In this document: positions 16,403 to 24,505 of the stretch, one piece after another
How the letters are laid out: each line of letters opens with the position of its first letter
Position numbering within the stretch: position 1 is the first letter of the stretch
Source of the DNA: Blastococcus saxobsidens DD2
GTDB lineage: Bacteria > Actinomycetota > Actinomycetes > Mycobacteriales > Geodermatophilaceae
Direction of reading: 5' to 3'
DNA: 64,000 bases
Assembly: GCF_000284015.1 (NCBI RefSeq)
Contig: NC_016943.1
Coordinates: 2,397,541 to 2,461,540, forward strand
Translations under genes and position numbers: made by a program
Notes under the pieces: generated by a model
Databases searched by the model: none
Told to the model about the DNA's origin: nothing
Seen by the model: the letters and a program-made list of their open reading frames with translations, nothing else

Positions 16403-17809
16403 CTACCCCTTCGGTGGGACGACGGGAGCCACCCGCCCCACCGCGTCCGAGACCTGTTCGTACGCCCGGCCTACCCGCAGCACCGTCGCCTCGTCGAAGG
16501 GGCGGCCGATCACCTGCATGCCGAGCGGCAGGCCGGCGTCGTCGAAACCGACCGGCAGGGTCAGGCTCGGCATGCCGGTCAGGTCGGCCGGCGACGTGAG
16601 CCGCACCAAGGCCATGGTGATGTCCTCGGCGAGGCCGTCGGGCCAGGTCGCTTCCATCGCACCGACTCGAGGCGCGGCGAAGGGCTCCGTGGGAGCGACC
16701 AGCACGTCGATGTCGGCGAACATGTCGGCCCACGCCCGCTGCATCAGGGTGCGGACCCGCAGCGCCTTGATGTAGTCGGTCGCCAGCACCAGCTCGCCCA
16801 CTTCGAGGAGAACCCTCGTCTGCTCCGTGTACAACTCTGCCTTCTCGCGCAGGGCGTCCTGGTGGTATGCGCTGGCCTCGGGCATGAGGATCGCCCACTC
16901 GGCCGCCAGCACCTGGTCGGCGTAGGGAATCGACACCTCGCGCAGCTCGGCGCCCAACCCTTCGAGCACGCTGATCGCCGCCCGGACCGAGCGGTCGACG
17001 TCCTCGTGCACGCGGTCGAAGAAGTAGTTCGACGGCACACCCACGCGCAGCCCGGCGATGCCTCCGTCCAGCCCGGCGGTGAAGTCCGGAACGGGGACGT
17101 CGACGGAGCCCGTGTCCGCGCGGTCGAACCCGGCGATCACGCCGAGCACGAGGGCGCAGTCGCGTACGTTCCGGGCCAGGGGACCGACGTGGTCCAACGA
17201 CCACGACAGTGACGCCACACCACGTCGCGAGACCCGTCCGTAGGTGGGCTTCAGCCCCACGGTCCCGCAGAGGCTGGCGGGGATCCGAATCGAGCCGGCC
17301 GTGTCGGAGCCCATCCCCACCATGCAGCTCCCCGCGGCGACCGCCGCGCCGGAGCCCCCGCTCGAACCGCCGGGGATACGGGAGGCGTCCCACGGATTGC
17401 GGGTCGTCGGCGTGAGGCCGCCGTAGGCGAACTCGTGCGTGTGGGTCTTTCCGACCATCACCATCCCGGCACCCAGCAGCCTCTCGACCGCTACGGCATC
17501 GGTGTCCGGTACCCGGCCGGCGCGGACCGCAGAGCTGGAGGTCGACGGAACGCCGGCAGTGTCATAGAGGTCCTTGACCCCCAGGGGAATGCCGTGCAGA
17601 GGCCCGCGGTACATGCCGCCGGCGATCTCGTGCTCGGCCCGGGCCGCGGCCTTGCGGGCGAGGTCTCCGCAGACGTGGGCGAACGCGCCCAGGGTGTCCT
17701 CGGTCTGTTCGATCCGGTCCAGAACCGACTCGGTGAGTTCCCGAGGCGACAGGTTCCCGTCCTTGATCTCCCCGGCCGCTGCGGTCAGCGACAACTCGAA
17801 GGGCTGCAC
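16403..17809 (-). CDS. Amidase-signature family amidohydrolase (AtzE/GatA-like)
   Basis: 468 aa. Catalytic triad Lys79 (LGVKDLYD), cis-Ser149 (GGSSGGSG) and Ser173 (GSDTAGSIR) are intact. GTG start at 17809 chosen because GGGAGG lies just upstream; an upstream TTG at 17824 would overlap the preceding stop. The partner gene ends two bases upstream. The pairing of a GatC-like small protein with an amidase recalls AtzG-AtzE (1-carboxybiuret hydrolase) and GatC-GatA. No GatB is present, so a tRNA-amidation role is unlikely; an amide or ureide substrate is inferred. Confidence 0.85.
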   Translation of the reverse strand: MQPFELSLTAAAGEIKDGNLSPRELTESVLDRIEQTEDTLGAFAHVCGDLARKAAARAEHEIAGGMYRGPLHGIPLGVKDLYDTAGVPSTSSSAVRAGRVPDTDAVAVERLLGAGMVMVGKTHTHEFAYGGLTPTTRNPWDASRIPGGSSGGSGAAVAAGSCMVGMGSDTAGSIRIPASLCGTVGLKPTYGRVSRRGVASLSWSLDHVGPLARNVRDCALVLGVIAGFDRADTGSVDVPVPDFTAGLDGGIAGLRVGVPSNYFFDRVHEDVDRSVRAAISVLEGLGAELREVSIPYADQVLAAEWAILMPEASAYHQDALREKAELYTEQTRVLLEVGELVLATDYIKALRVRTLMQRAWADMFADIDVLVAPTEPFAAPRVGAMEATWPDGLAEDITMALVRLTSPADLTGMPSLTLPVGFDDAGLPLGMQVIGRPFDEATVLRVGRAYEQVSDAVGRVAPVVPPKG

Positions 17810-17811
17810 GG

Positions 17812-18006
17812 TCAGGCCTCCCAACGGGGGTCGAAACCGATCGCCGGCGGGGTCTCGCCGAGTGGCACGTCGTCGAGTCGGTCGATCAATGCGTAGACCC
17901 CCTCCACCATCTGGCCGAACGATTCCTCGCGATCCGAACCGATGTCCAGGCGGGCGATGCGGGCAGCGTGGCCGATCGCGTCACCAGAAAAACGTCGCAC
18001 GTCCAT
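17812..18006 (-). CDS. Small GatC/AtzG-like amidase partner
   Basis: 64 aa. IGHAARIARLDIGSDR and MVEGVYALIDRLDDVPL resemble the two-helix body of GatC/AtzG, ending in an extended tail (PPAIGFDPRW) that in AtzG wraps around the amidase. Start set at ATG 18006 because AGGAG lies 6-10 bases upstream; the frame is open further upstream but without a ribosome site. Directly precedes the amidase. AtzG proteins are often missed in annotation because they are short. Confidence 0.65.
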   Translation of the reverse strand: MDVRRFSGDAIGHAARIARLDIGSDREESFGQMVEGVYALIDRLDDVPLGETPPAIGFDPRWEA

Positions 18007-18155
18007 CGGGCGTCTCCTCATCGACTGGGTGGTGCGCACCTGGACGGGAACGTTGCGTCTGCTGAAATGCACGGCGGGCGGTTCCAGCTCCGTGGAGCGC
18101 CAGAGCGACAGGGTGTGGTCCGGCGAAGCTAGCAGCATCGTCGCCGCAGATGGGC

Positions 18156-18175
18156 CTGCAGAGTCGCCTCTGCAG
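18156..18175 (-). terminator. Perfect palindromic hairpin after the MaoC gene
   Basis: CTGCAGAG (18156-18163), loop TCGC, CTCTGCAG (18168-18175). It lies ~57 bp beyond the MaoC stop in the direction of transcription, so it probably ends the hydroxycinnamate operon. It could instead be an operator for the amidase operon, whose start is 150 bp further on. Confidence 0.5.
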
Positions 18176-18231
18176 ACGGGCGGGAGTAGCCCGGCGGTCC
18201 CGGGCCGAGCACCTCTCCGAGCGTGCGGGCG

Positions 18232-18690
18232 TCAGCCGCCGTAGAAGCGGAAGACCGGCTCGGCGATGCAGACCGGCTTCGGGATCCCCTCGGCCTCGAT
18301 GACCGCGGCGACGGTGAGCTGCAGACCGCCGGCCACCTCCTCCACGTCCTTCAACGTGGCGGTCAGCCGAAGCTTCGAGCCGACCGGCACGGGGGAGGGG
18401 AAGCGGACCTTGTTCAGGCCGTAGTTCACGGCCATCGTCGCGTCGCTGACGGTGAGCACCTCCGACCACATCGGAATGAGCAGCGACAGCGTCAGGTAGC
18501 CGTGGGCGATGGGCCCGCCGAAGGGGCTCTCGGCCTTCGCGCGCTCGACGTCGACGTGGATCCACTGGTGGTCGCCGGTCGCGTCGGCGAACAGGTCCAC
18601 CCGCTCCTGGGCGATCTGGACCCAGCTGCTGGTGCCGAGCTCCTGGCCCGTGAGCGAGGGCAGTTCGGCCATGGTCGTGGTGGTGCTCAT
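18232..18690 (-). CDS. couM: MaoC-family enoyl-CoA hydratase (CouM/PhdC-like)
   Basis: 152-aa single hot-dog domain. The R-hydratase motif is present: FADATGDHQWIHVD, with catalytic Asp and His, then PFGGPIAHGYLTLSL. In the hydroxycinnamate pathway of Rhodococcus (cou) and Corynebacterium (phd), a MaoC-type enzyme hydrates the cinnamoyl-CoA double bond. ATG overlaps the ligase stop (18687-18690). Last gene of the four-gene minus-strand operon. The exact orthologue name rests on gene content, not on alignment. Confidence 0.85.
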   Translation of the reverse strand: MSTTTTMAELPSLTGQELGTSSWVQIAQERVDLFADATGDHQWIHVDVERAKAESPFGGPIAHGYLTLSLLIPMWSEVLTVSDATMAVNYGLNKVRFPSPVPVGSKLRLTATLKDVEEVAGGLQLTVAAVIEAEGIPKPVCIAEPVFRFYGG

Positions 18691-20234
18691 GCGGAGGTCT
18701 CCTCGGTGGGTAGGTACCGGCTGCGCAGGTCGGGCTTGCGGACCTTGCCGGTGGCGGTCTTGGGCAGCTCGTCGACGAGCTCCACGTGCTTGGGCACCTT
18801 GAACGCGGCCAGGCGATCGCGCAGCCGCGCCCGCAGGTCATCGGCGTCCAGAGCGGCCCCCGGATCCGGGACGACGATCGCCAGCCCGACCTCGCCCCAC
18901 CGCTCGTCGGGCACGCCGATGACGGCCGCCTCCTGCACGCCGTCGAGCTCCAGCAGGGCGGACTCGACCTCGGCCGGGTACACGTTCTCCCCGCCCGAGA
19001 TGATCATGTCCTTGTACCGGTCGCGGACGTAGAGGAACCCCTCGTCGTCGAGGCTGCCCGCGTCACCGGTGTGGTACCAGCCGTCGCGCAGCGCGACGGC
19101 GGTCTGCTCGGGGTCGTTCCAGTACCCGGCCATGACGTTGGGGCCCTGGACGACGATCTCGCCCACCTCGTCCGGCACCGCCTCCGTGCCGTCGGGCCGC
19201 AGTACGCGGACGTCGGTGAAGAACACCGGCTTGCCGGCCGATCCGACCTTGCGGACGGCGTCGGCCGAGGCCAGCACGGTGCAGCCGGGGGCGGCCTCGG
19301 TCATGCCGTAGCACTGCTGCATGGTCACGCCCCGGTCCAGCCACGTGCGCAGCGTCGGCAGCGGCACGGCGGCCCCGGCCGCACCGATCGTCCGCAGCGC
19401 GGACAGGTCACGGGTGCCGAAACCCGGCTCGCGCGACATCGCGTCGAGCATGGTGGGGACGGCGAAGAACGAGTTGACCCGCTGTTCCTCGATGACCTGC
19501 AGCGTCTCCGCCGGGTCGAACCGTCGGACGATGACCGCGCACCCGCCCGCGAGCAGCGCCGAGTTCACGGTGCCGTTCAGGCCGCCGATGTGGAACAGCG
19601 GGGCCAGCGCCAGGGTGCGCTCGTCGCTCGCCATGTTGAGGCCGAGCAGCTGGTTCATGGCGTTCCACGTCATGTTGCCGTGGGTGAGCACCGCGCCCTT
19701 GGGGCGCCCCGTCGTCCCCGAGGTGTACATGATCAGACACGGGTCCTCGAGCGACACCGGCTCGTCACGAGGCTGCGGCGCGGCACCGGCGAGCAGGTCC
19801 TCATAGGGCAAGCAGTCGGTCCCGCAGTCGACCGGCGGTTCGGCCGCGATCCAGTGCCGCACGTCACCGAGCCGGTCGCGCAGCGTATCGGCCAGCCGCC
19901 CGTGCTCGCGGCCGTGGACCACGACGGTGCTGCCCGAGTGGGCCAGCACGTACTCCGCCTCGGGCACCGCCAGCCGCGCGTTGAAGGGCACCCAGACCGC
20001 GCCGAGCTGGCCGCAGGCGTAGAGCGTCTCCAGCGCCGACGGGTGGTTGCCGCCGGTCCAGGCCACCCGGTCGCCGGCCTGGACCCCGAGCCCGGCGAGC
20101 GCCGCCGCGGCGCGGCGGACCCGTTCGGCGAACACCCCGTGCGACGTCGTCGTCCCGTCGAACCAGATCGCGTCGCTCTCCGGTGAGCTCCGCAGCCGGC
20201 GCTCCGGCCAGGAGCCGACGCCGGCGTTACGCAC
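18687..20234 (-). CDS. couL: Acyl-CoA synthetase, hydroxycinnamate type (CouL/PhdA-like)
   Basis: 515-aa ANL-superfamily ligase: carboxylate + ATP + CoA to acyl-CoA. AMP-binding P-loop YTSGTTGRPKGAV, adenylate motif YGMTEAAPG, GYWNDPEQT, hinge DRYKDMIISGGENVYPAE, and C-terminal catalytic Lys in TATGKVRK. GTG start at 20234 overlaps the amidohydrolase stop. Context with SDR, amidohydrolase, MaoC and MarR matches the p-coumarate/ferulate/caffeate cluster, in which this enzyme activates the hydroxycinnamate. The FadD3-like family is broad, so substrate assignment is by context. Confidence 0.85.
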   Translation of the reverse strand: MRNAGVGSWPERRLRSSPESDAIWFDGTTTSHGVFAERVRRAAAALAGLGVQAGDRVAWTGGNHPSALETLYACGQLGAVWVPFNARLAVPEAEYVLAHSGSTVVVHGREHGRLADTLRDRLGDVRHWIAAEPPVDCGTDCLPYEDLLAGAAPQPRDEPVSLEDPCLIMYTSGTTGRPKGAVLTHGNMTWNAMNQLLGLNMASDERTLALAPLFHIGGLNGTVNSALLAGGCAVIVRRFDPAETLQVIEEQRVNSFFAVPTMLDAMSREPGFGTRDLSALRTIGAAGAAVPLPTLRTWLDRGVTMQQCYGMTEAAPGCTVLASADAVRKVGSAGKPVFFTDVRVLRPDGTEAVPDEVGEIVVQGPNVMAGYWNDPEQTAVALRDGWYHTGDAGSLDDEGFLYVRDRYKDMIISGGENVYPAEVESALLELDGVQEAAVIGVPDERWGEVGLAIVVPDPGAALDADDLRARLRDRLAAFKVPKHVELVDELPKTATGKVRKPDLRSRYLPTEETSA

Positions 20235-21105
20235 CGCGCAGGCCGAGGGCGCGGACGGCGTTCTCCTTCATGATCAGCGGACGGACCTCGTCCTTGATCT
20301 CCAGCTGCTCGAAGTCCCGGAGCCAGCGGTCCGGGCGCAGCAGGGGATAGTCGGAGCCGAACAGCACCTTGGTCCTGAGCATCGTGTTGGCGGCCCGGAC
20401 CAGCTGCGGCGGGAAGTACTTCGGCGACCAGCCGGACAGGTCGATGTAGACGTTGGCCTTGTGCGTCGCGACGGAGATCGCGGCGTCCTGCCACGGCACC
20501 GACGGGTGGGCCATGATCACCGTGAGGCCGGGGAAGTCGGCGGCCACGTCATCGAGCAGCATCGGGTCGGAGTAGCGCAGCTTGAAGCCGCGCCCGCCCG
20601 GCAGGCCCGAGCCGATGCCCGTCTGGCCGGTGTGGAACAGCGCCGGCACGCCCAGGCTCTCCAGCTCCGCCCACAGCGGGTAGTGCCGCCGGTCGTTGGG
20701 CTCGAAGGCCTGGATCGTCGGGTGGAACTTGAAGCCGCGCACCCCGTGCTCCTCGACCAGCCGGCGGGCCGCCCGGACGCCGGCAGCGCCGCGGGCGGGA
20801 TCGATCGAGCCGAAGGGGATGAGCACGTCGGCGTGCTGGGCGGCGGCCTCGGCGATCTCCTCGTTGGACAGCGTCGGGTGACCGGTGGCCAGTTCGCTGT
20901 CGACGGTGAAGATCACCGCGGCCATGCGCTGCGCCCGGTAGTCCTCGGCGATCTGCGGCACCGTCGGGTGGTACGGGTCGCCCTTGAAGTACTTGGACGC
21001 GGCGGCGAGCAGCTCGTCGTCCATGGACTTGTGGCCGTGCAGGTCCTGCTCGACGTGCACATGCACGTCGATGGCGACCAGCTCGTCGAGGTTCAGCGTG
21101 CTCAT
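20227..21105 (-). CDS. couO: Amidohydrolase-family hydrolase (CouO/PhdE-like)
   Basis: 292-aa TIM-barrel metal hydrolase of the amidohydrolase-2 group. Metal-site residues: HVH in AIDVHVHVE, FKFHPT, LFHTGQTG, IMAHPSV and GSDYPLLRP (Asp). In the cou/phd pathway such an enzyme hydrolytically releases acetyl-CoA from the 3-oxo-3-arylpropionyl-CoA, giving the aryl carboxylate rather than its CoA ester. ATG 21105 has GGAGGAGTCGAG upstream and overlaps the SDR stop (ATGA); a longer frame to 21243 is not supported. Confidence 0.83.
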   Translation of the reverse strand: MSTLNLDELVAIDVHVHVEQDLHGHKSMDDELLAAASKYFKGDPYHPTVPQIAEDYRAQRMAAVIFTVDSELATGHPTLSNEEIAEAAAQHADVLIPFGSIDPARGAAGVRAARRLVEEHGVRGFKFHPTIQAFEPNDRRHYPLWAELESLGVPALFHTGQTGIGSGLPGGRGFKLRYSDPMLLDDVAADFPGLTVIMAHPSVPWQDAAISVATHKANVYIDLSGWSPKYFPPQLVRAANTMLRTKVLFGSDYPLLRPDRWLRDFEQLEIKDEVRPLIMKENAVRALGLRGA

Positions 21106-22010
21106 CTCGACTCCTCCGGCAGCTGCTGCCCCACGGTCTGCTGCGAGGCGGCGAACCGGTCCGACCAGACCGCCGCGATCGCGTCGGCCGACCAGCCGGC
21201 CCCGTCCGCGAACTCGACCACCGCCTCGGTCGGGTGGCTCCACAGCGCCAGCCGGTCACCGCCGATGCCGACGGCCTGCCCGGTGATGCCGGCGGCGGCG
21301 TCGGAGGCGAGGAAGGCGACCACGCCTGCCGCGTCCTGGGCGCTGCCGAACCCGAGCTGCTGCCGGGCGAACGTCGGCAGCGGTTCGCCCGCCCTGAGCG
21401 CCTCCACGTAGGGCTTGAGGAAGGGCACGGTCTCGGTCATCGAGGTGGCCGCGACCGGCACGATCGCGTTCACCGTGATCTCGGCCCGGGCCAGCTCCAT
21501 GGCCCACGTGCGGACCATCCCGACGATCCCGGCCTTGGCCGCGGCGTAGTTCGTCTGGCCGAAGTTGCCGACCTGGCCGGTGGGGGAGCCGACGCAGATG
21601 ATCCGGCCACCCTCGCCCTGCTCGCGCATGCGGACGGCGGCGGCGCGGGTGCAGGTGAAGGTGCCGCGCAGGTGGGTGGTGATGACGGCGTCGAAGTCGT
21701 CGTCGCTCATCTTCCACAGCGTCGTGTCGCGGAGGATGCCGGCGTTGTTCACCAGCACGTCGAGGCGGCCGAACTCGGCGACCGCGCGGTCGACGAGGGA
21801 CTGGGCTGCCGCACTGGTGCCGACGGGCACGACCTCGGCGACGGCGGTGCCGCCGGCGCGGGTGATGGATTCCACGGCCTCCTCGGCGACGGCGGCGTCG
21901 ACGTCGTTGACCACGACGGACGCTCCCGCGCGGGCCAGCTCGGTGGCGTAGGCCAGCCCGAGCCCCCGTCCGCTGCCGGTGACGATCGCGACCTTGCCGG
22001 ACAGGTCCAC
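21102..22010 (-). CDS. couN: SDR 3-hydroxyacyl-CoA dehydrogenase (CouN/PhdD-like)
   Basis: 302-aa classical SDR: cofactor motif TGSGRGLGLAYA, NNAGIL, catalytic YAAAKAG, and a long C-terminal extension (GIGGDRLALWSHPTE...) like the dehydrogenase part of peroxisomal multifunctional enzymes. Expected to oxidise the 3-hydroxyacyl-CoA formed by the hydratase. GTG 22010 is chosen because AAGGAGGT lies seven bases upstream; the ATG at 22046 has none. First gene of the operon, divergent from the MarR regulator. Confidence 0.83.
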   Translation of the reverse strand: MDLSGKVAIVTGSGRGLGLAYATELARAGASVVVNDVDAAVAEEAVESITRAGGTAVAEVVPVGTSAAAQSLVDRAVAEFGRLDVLVNNAGILRDTTLWKMSDDDFDAVITTHLRGTFTCTRAAAVRMREQGEGGRIICVGSPTGQVGNFGQTNYAAAKAGIVGMVRTWAMELARAEITVNAIVPVAATSMTETVPFLKPYVEALRAGEPLPTFARQQLGFGSAQDAAGVVAFLASDAAAGITGQAVGIGGDRLALWSHPTEAVVEFADGAGWSADAIAAVWSDRFAASQQTVGQQLPEESR

Positions 22011-22112
22011 GGGGACCTCCTTCTCCTGGGTGCGGGTGCCGGCCACATCGGGGTCGTCGTCCCGGTGGCGGCCGGTGGGCGCGCCGCGCAGGCGGCGGCT
22101 CGTCCAGCCGCG

Positions 22113-22142
22113 ACGCTAGGGCGATATCGTGGAGATTGTCAA
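22113..22142 (-). promoter_or_regulatory. Divergent promoter of the hydroxycinnamate operon with overlapping MarR-type site
   Basis: On the minus strand: -35 TTGACA (22142-22137), 18-bp spacer, -10 TAGCGT (22118-22113). On the plus strand TATCGT (22125-22130) is a candidate -10 for the MarR gene. The symmetric TTGTCAA (22136-22142) covers the minus -35, a good place for a MarR dimer to shut the operon while regulating itself. Confidence 0.6.
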
Positions 22143-22166
22143 CGAAACGGGAAGGGCGCCACCATC

Positions 22167-22589
22167 ATGGCTCTGAGCGAGGACCTGGGTTTCCTGCTGT
22201 CGCGGGCCAGCGGGCTGGTCGTCCGGTCGACGAACGCTGCACTGGCCGACAGTGGGCTCCGGGTGCGCGCCTATTCCGTGCTGGAGCTGGCCTGCATCCC
22301 TCCCGGAGGGAGGTCGCAACGCGTCCTCGCCGAGGTGCTCGGTCTCGACCCCAGCCAGGTCGTCCAGCTGGTCGACGAGCTCAGCTCGGCCGGGCTGGTC
22401 GAGCGGCTCCCGTCCCCGACCGACGGTCGCGCCAAGCTGGTGGCCGGCACCCCGCGGGGCCGTCAGGTGCTCGAGCAGGCTGCGGCACTGGCTGCCACCG
22501 GCCAGCAGGAGCAGCTGAGCTGCCTGAGCGCGGAGGAGCAGGCCACCCTGCGGTCGCTGCTCTCCCGCGTCGTGCAGTTCCCCGGCTGA
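22167..22589 (+). CDS. couR: MarR-family repressor (CouR/PhdR-like)
   Basis: 140 aa winged-helix regulator. N-terminal dimer helix DLGFLLSRASGLVVRSTNAAL, recognition region AEVLGLDPSQVVQLVDELSSAGLV, wing RLPSPTDGRAKLV. GAAGGG lies about 12 bases upstream of ATG 22167. Divergent from the CoA-dependent hydroxycinnamate operon; in Rhodococcus and Corynebacterium the corresponding MarR releases DNA when it binds a hydroxycinnamoyl-CoA. The same ligand is likely here, by context. Confidence 0.85.
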   Translation: MALSEDLGFLLSRASGLVVRSTNAALADSGLRVRAYSVLELACIPPGGRSQRVLAEVLGLDPSQVVQLVDELSSAGLVERLPSPTDGRAKLVAGTPRGRQVLEQAAALAATGQQEQLSCLSAEEQATLRSLLSRVVQFPG

Positions 22590-22614
22590 TCGCTCGCCTC
22601 GCGCCCCGCGACAC

Positions 22615-23175
22615 CTAGCCGGGGCTGAACTGCTGGACCTGCGGAACCGTGGTGACCACGTGCACCAGGCCCGTGCCGGACGCCGCTCGCAGCACGTGCT
22701 TCATGTCCGCGGGGAAGCGGATGAAGTCCCCGCAGTCGAGACGGTGCGCGTCGTCGGCCGGGCCGGCGACGACGCTCCCCGAGATGACGTAGACGTGGTG
22801 GAGGGTGCCCGGGGAGAGGGGCGGCGCCACGTCCCGTGCATCGCTCAGTTCCACCACCGCGGTGTTGACGTCGCCACTGCCGTGGATGTGGTCGAGAACC
22901 CGTCGCCGGCCGGAGCCGGCGCGGTCCCAGGTCCCGTCCTTCCGCCGTTGGACGAGGACCGGGCTGCCCCACTCGGTGACCAGCCAGTTCACGCCGACGC
23001 CGAGGGCACGCGCCACCCGCAGGAGCGTGTCCACCGTGGGATTGCCGCCGCCGCTCTCGAGGTTGGCCAGGGTCTGCTTCGCCAGGCCTGACTTCTCGGC
23101 CAGGGCGCCCAGGCTCAGCTGCCGTTCGCCGCGGATGCGCCGGACGTTGCGGCCGAGCATCTCCAGGTCTCCCAT
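22615..23175 (-). CDS. XRE-cupin transcriptional regulator
   Basis: 186 aa. Residues ~5-60 are an XRE helix-turn-helix (LGALAEKSGLAKQTLANLESGGGNPTVDTL). Residues ~105-180 are a small cupin barrel (LSPGTLHHVYVISGSVVAGP...CGDFIRFPADMKHVL) that would bind the inducer. The start is ATG 23175, preceded by a TACAGT -10 and six bases, which suggests a leaderless transcript; ATG 23160 is an alternative with GGGAGA upstream. Divergent from the thiolase-ligase-transporter operon, which it probably controls. Confidence 0.85.
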   Translation of the reverse strand: MGDLEMLGRNVRRIRGERQLSLGALAEKSGLAKQTLANLESGGGNPTVDTLLRVARALGVGVNWLVTEWGSPVLVQRRKDGTWDRAGSGRRRVLDHIHGSGDVNTAVVELSDARDVAPPLSPGTLHHVYVISGSVVAGPADDAHRLDCGDFIRFPADMKHVLRAASGTGLVHVVTTVPQVQQFSPG

Positions 23176-23181
23176 GCGTCC

Positions 23182-23187
23182 ACTGTA
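23182..23187 (-). promoter_or_regulatory. -10 element for leaderless XRE-cupin mRNA
   Basis: Minus-strand TACAGT, then GGACGC, then the ATG at 23175. The six-base gap puts the expected transcription start on the ATG. No clear -35 was found. Confidence 0.45.
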
Positions 23188-23270
23188 TTAGACGCCCGTC
23201 CATCTTGACCGCAGCTTGTTGGCGTGAGTGGATGATGCGGATCACATTTCTACCCTGGGAGGGGGCCTCC

Positions 23271-24455
23271 GTGCAGTACGCCGACGTCGCGATCCCGCTG
23301 GGCCACGCCTGGTCCTCACCGTTCGCCAAGTGGCAGGGCGCCCTCGCCGAGGTCTCGAGCCTGGACCTGGCGGTGGCGGTGACGCAGCGGGCACTGGCCG
23401 ACCGCGGCCTGGCCCCCGCGGTGTTCGACGGGGTGGTCCTCGGCTGGACGGTGCCGCAGCGCGACATCTTCTACGGTGCCCCCACGCTGGCCGCGCGCCT
23501 CGGCGCGACCGGGTTGTCCGGGCCCATGGTCAGCCAGGCCTGCGCCACCAGCGTCGCGGCCCTGCACGCCGCGGCCGGGGCGGTGGGCGCCGGCGCCGGC
23601 CCGCAGCTGGTGGTGGCCACCGACCGCATCTCGAACGGCCCCACGCTGTCCTGGCCGGCCCCGAGCGGCATGGGTGGGGCGCCGGTCACCTCGCACTGGG
23701 TGCTCGACAGCTTCGCCCGCGACCCGTGGGCGGGCGCCGGGATGCTCGCCGCGGCCGAAGCGGTCGCTGCCGAGATGAGCGCCGACCGTTCCGAGCTCGA
23801 CGACCTCACCGCGCTGCGCTGGGAGCAGTACGCCGCGGGCCTCGCCGAGGACCGGGCGTTCCAGCGTCGCTACCAGGTGCCGGTGGAGATCCCGCTGCGC
23901 GAGGGCTCTCTGACGCTCGACGCGGACGAGGGGATCCGCCCGAAGACCCGCGACGGCATCGCCGGCCTGCCCCCGGCCGCGCCGGGGGCGCGGCACACGT
24001 TCGCCTCCCAGACCCACCCGGCCGACGGGTGTGCCGGCGCGGTCGTCACGACGGTCGCCCGTGCGCGCGAGTTCTCGGGGGAGGGGATCGTCCGCATCCT
24101 GGGCAGCGGCTTCGCCCGGGTGGCCAAGAGCCGCATGCCCCAGGCGCCGGTCCCGGCGGCGCGCTCGGCGCTGCAGGCCGCGGGGCTCGACTTCGGCGAC
24201 GTCCAGGCGATCACCACCCACAACCCGTTCGCCGTCAACGACCTGTACTTCGCCCGGGAGACCGGTGTGAAGGCCGAGGACATGAACACCTACGGCTGCA
24301 GCCTCGTATTCGGCCACCCGCAGGGGCCGACCGGGCTGCGATCGGTCGCCGAACTGATCGAGACCCTGCGCCTGCGCGGTGGCGGGATCGGCCTGTTCAC
24401 CGGTTGCGCCGCCGGCGACACGGGGGCGGCGCTCGTCCTCGAAGTCACCGACTGA
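23271..24455 (+). CDS. Thiolase-family acyl-CoA acetyltransferase
   Basis: 394 aa. Nucleophile Cys91 (SQACATS), His349 in FGHPQGPTG and Cys379 in GCAAGDTG are in place, so all thiolase catalytic residues are present. GTG 23271 has GGGAGGGGGCCTCC upstream; the frame is open to 23205 without a ribosome site. It is followed by a feruloyl-CoA-synthase-like ligase whose ATG region overlaps its stop. A beta-ketothiolase next to a ligase suggests thiolytic chain shortening of an arylpropanoyl-CoA, an alternative to the hydrolytic route of the neighbouring operon. The specific substrate is inferred. Confidence 0.88.
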   Translation: MQYADVAIPLGHAWSSPFAKWQGALAEVSSLDLAVAVTQRALADRGLAPAVFDGVVLGWTVPQRDIFYGAPTLAARLGATGLSGPMVSQACATSVAALHAAAGAVGAGAGPQLVVATDRISNGPTLSWPAPSGMGGAPVTSHWVLDSFARDPWAGAGMLAAAEAVAAEMSADRSELDDLTALRWEQYAAGLAEDRAFQRRYQVPVEIPLREGSLTLDADEGIRPKTRDGIAGLPPAAPGARHTFASQTHPADGCAGAVVTTVARAREFSGEGIVRILGSGFARVAKSRMPQAPVPAARSALQAAGLDFGDVQAITTHNPFAVNDLYFARETGVKAEDMNTYGCSLVFGHPQGPTGLRSVAELIETLRLRGGGIGLFTGCAAGDTGAALVLEVTD

Positions 24456-24505
24456 TGACCACCACCCACCCGGCGAGGCGTCTCGCCACCCCTCCAGGAG
24501 ACGGC

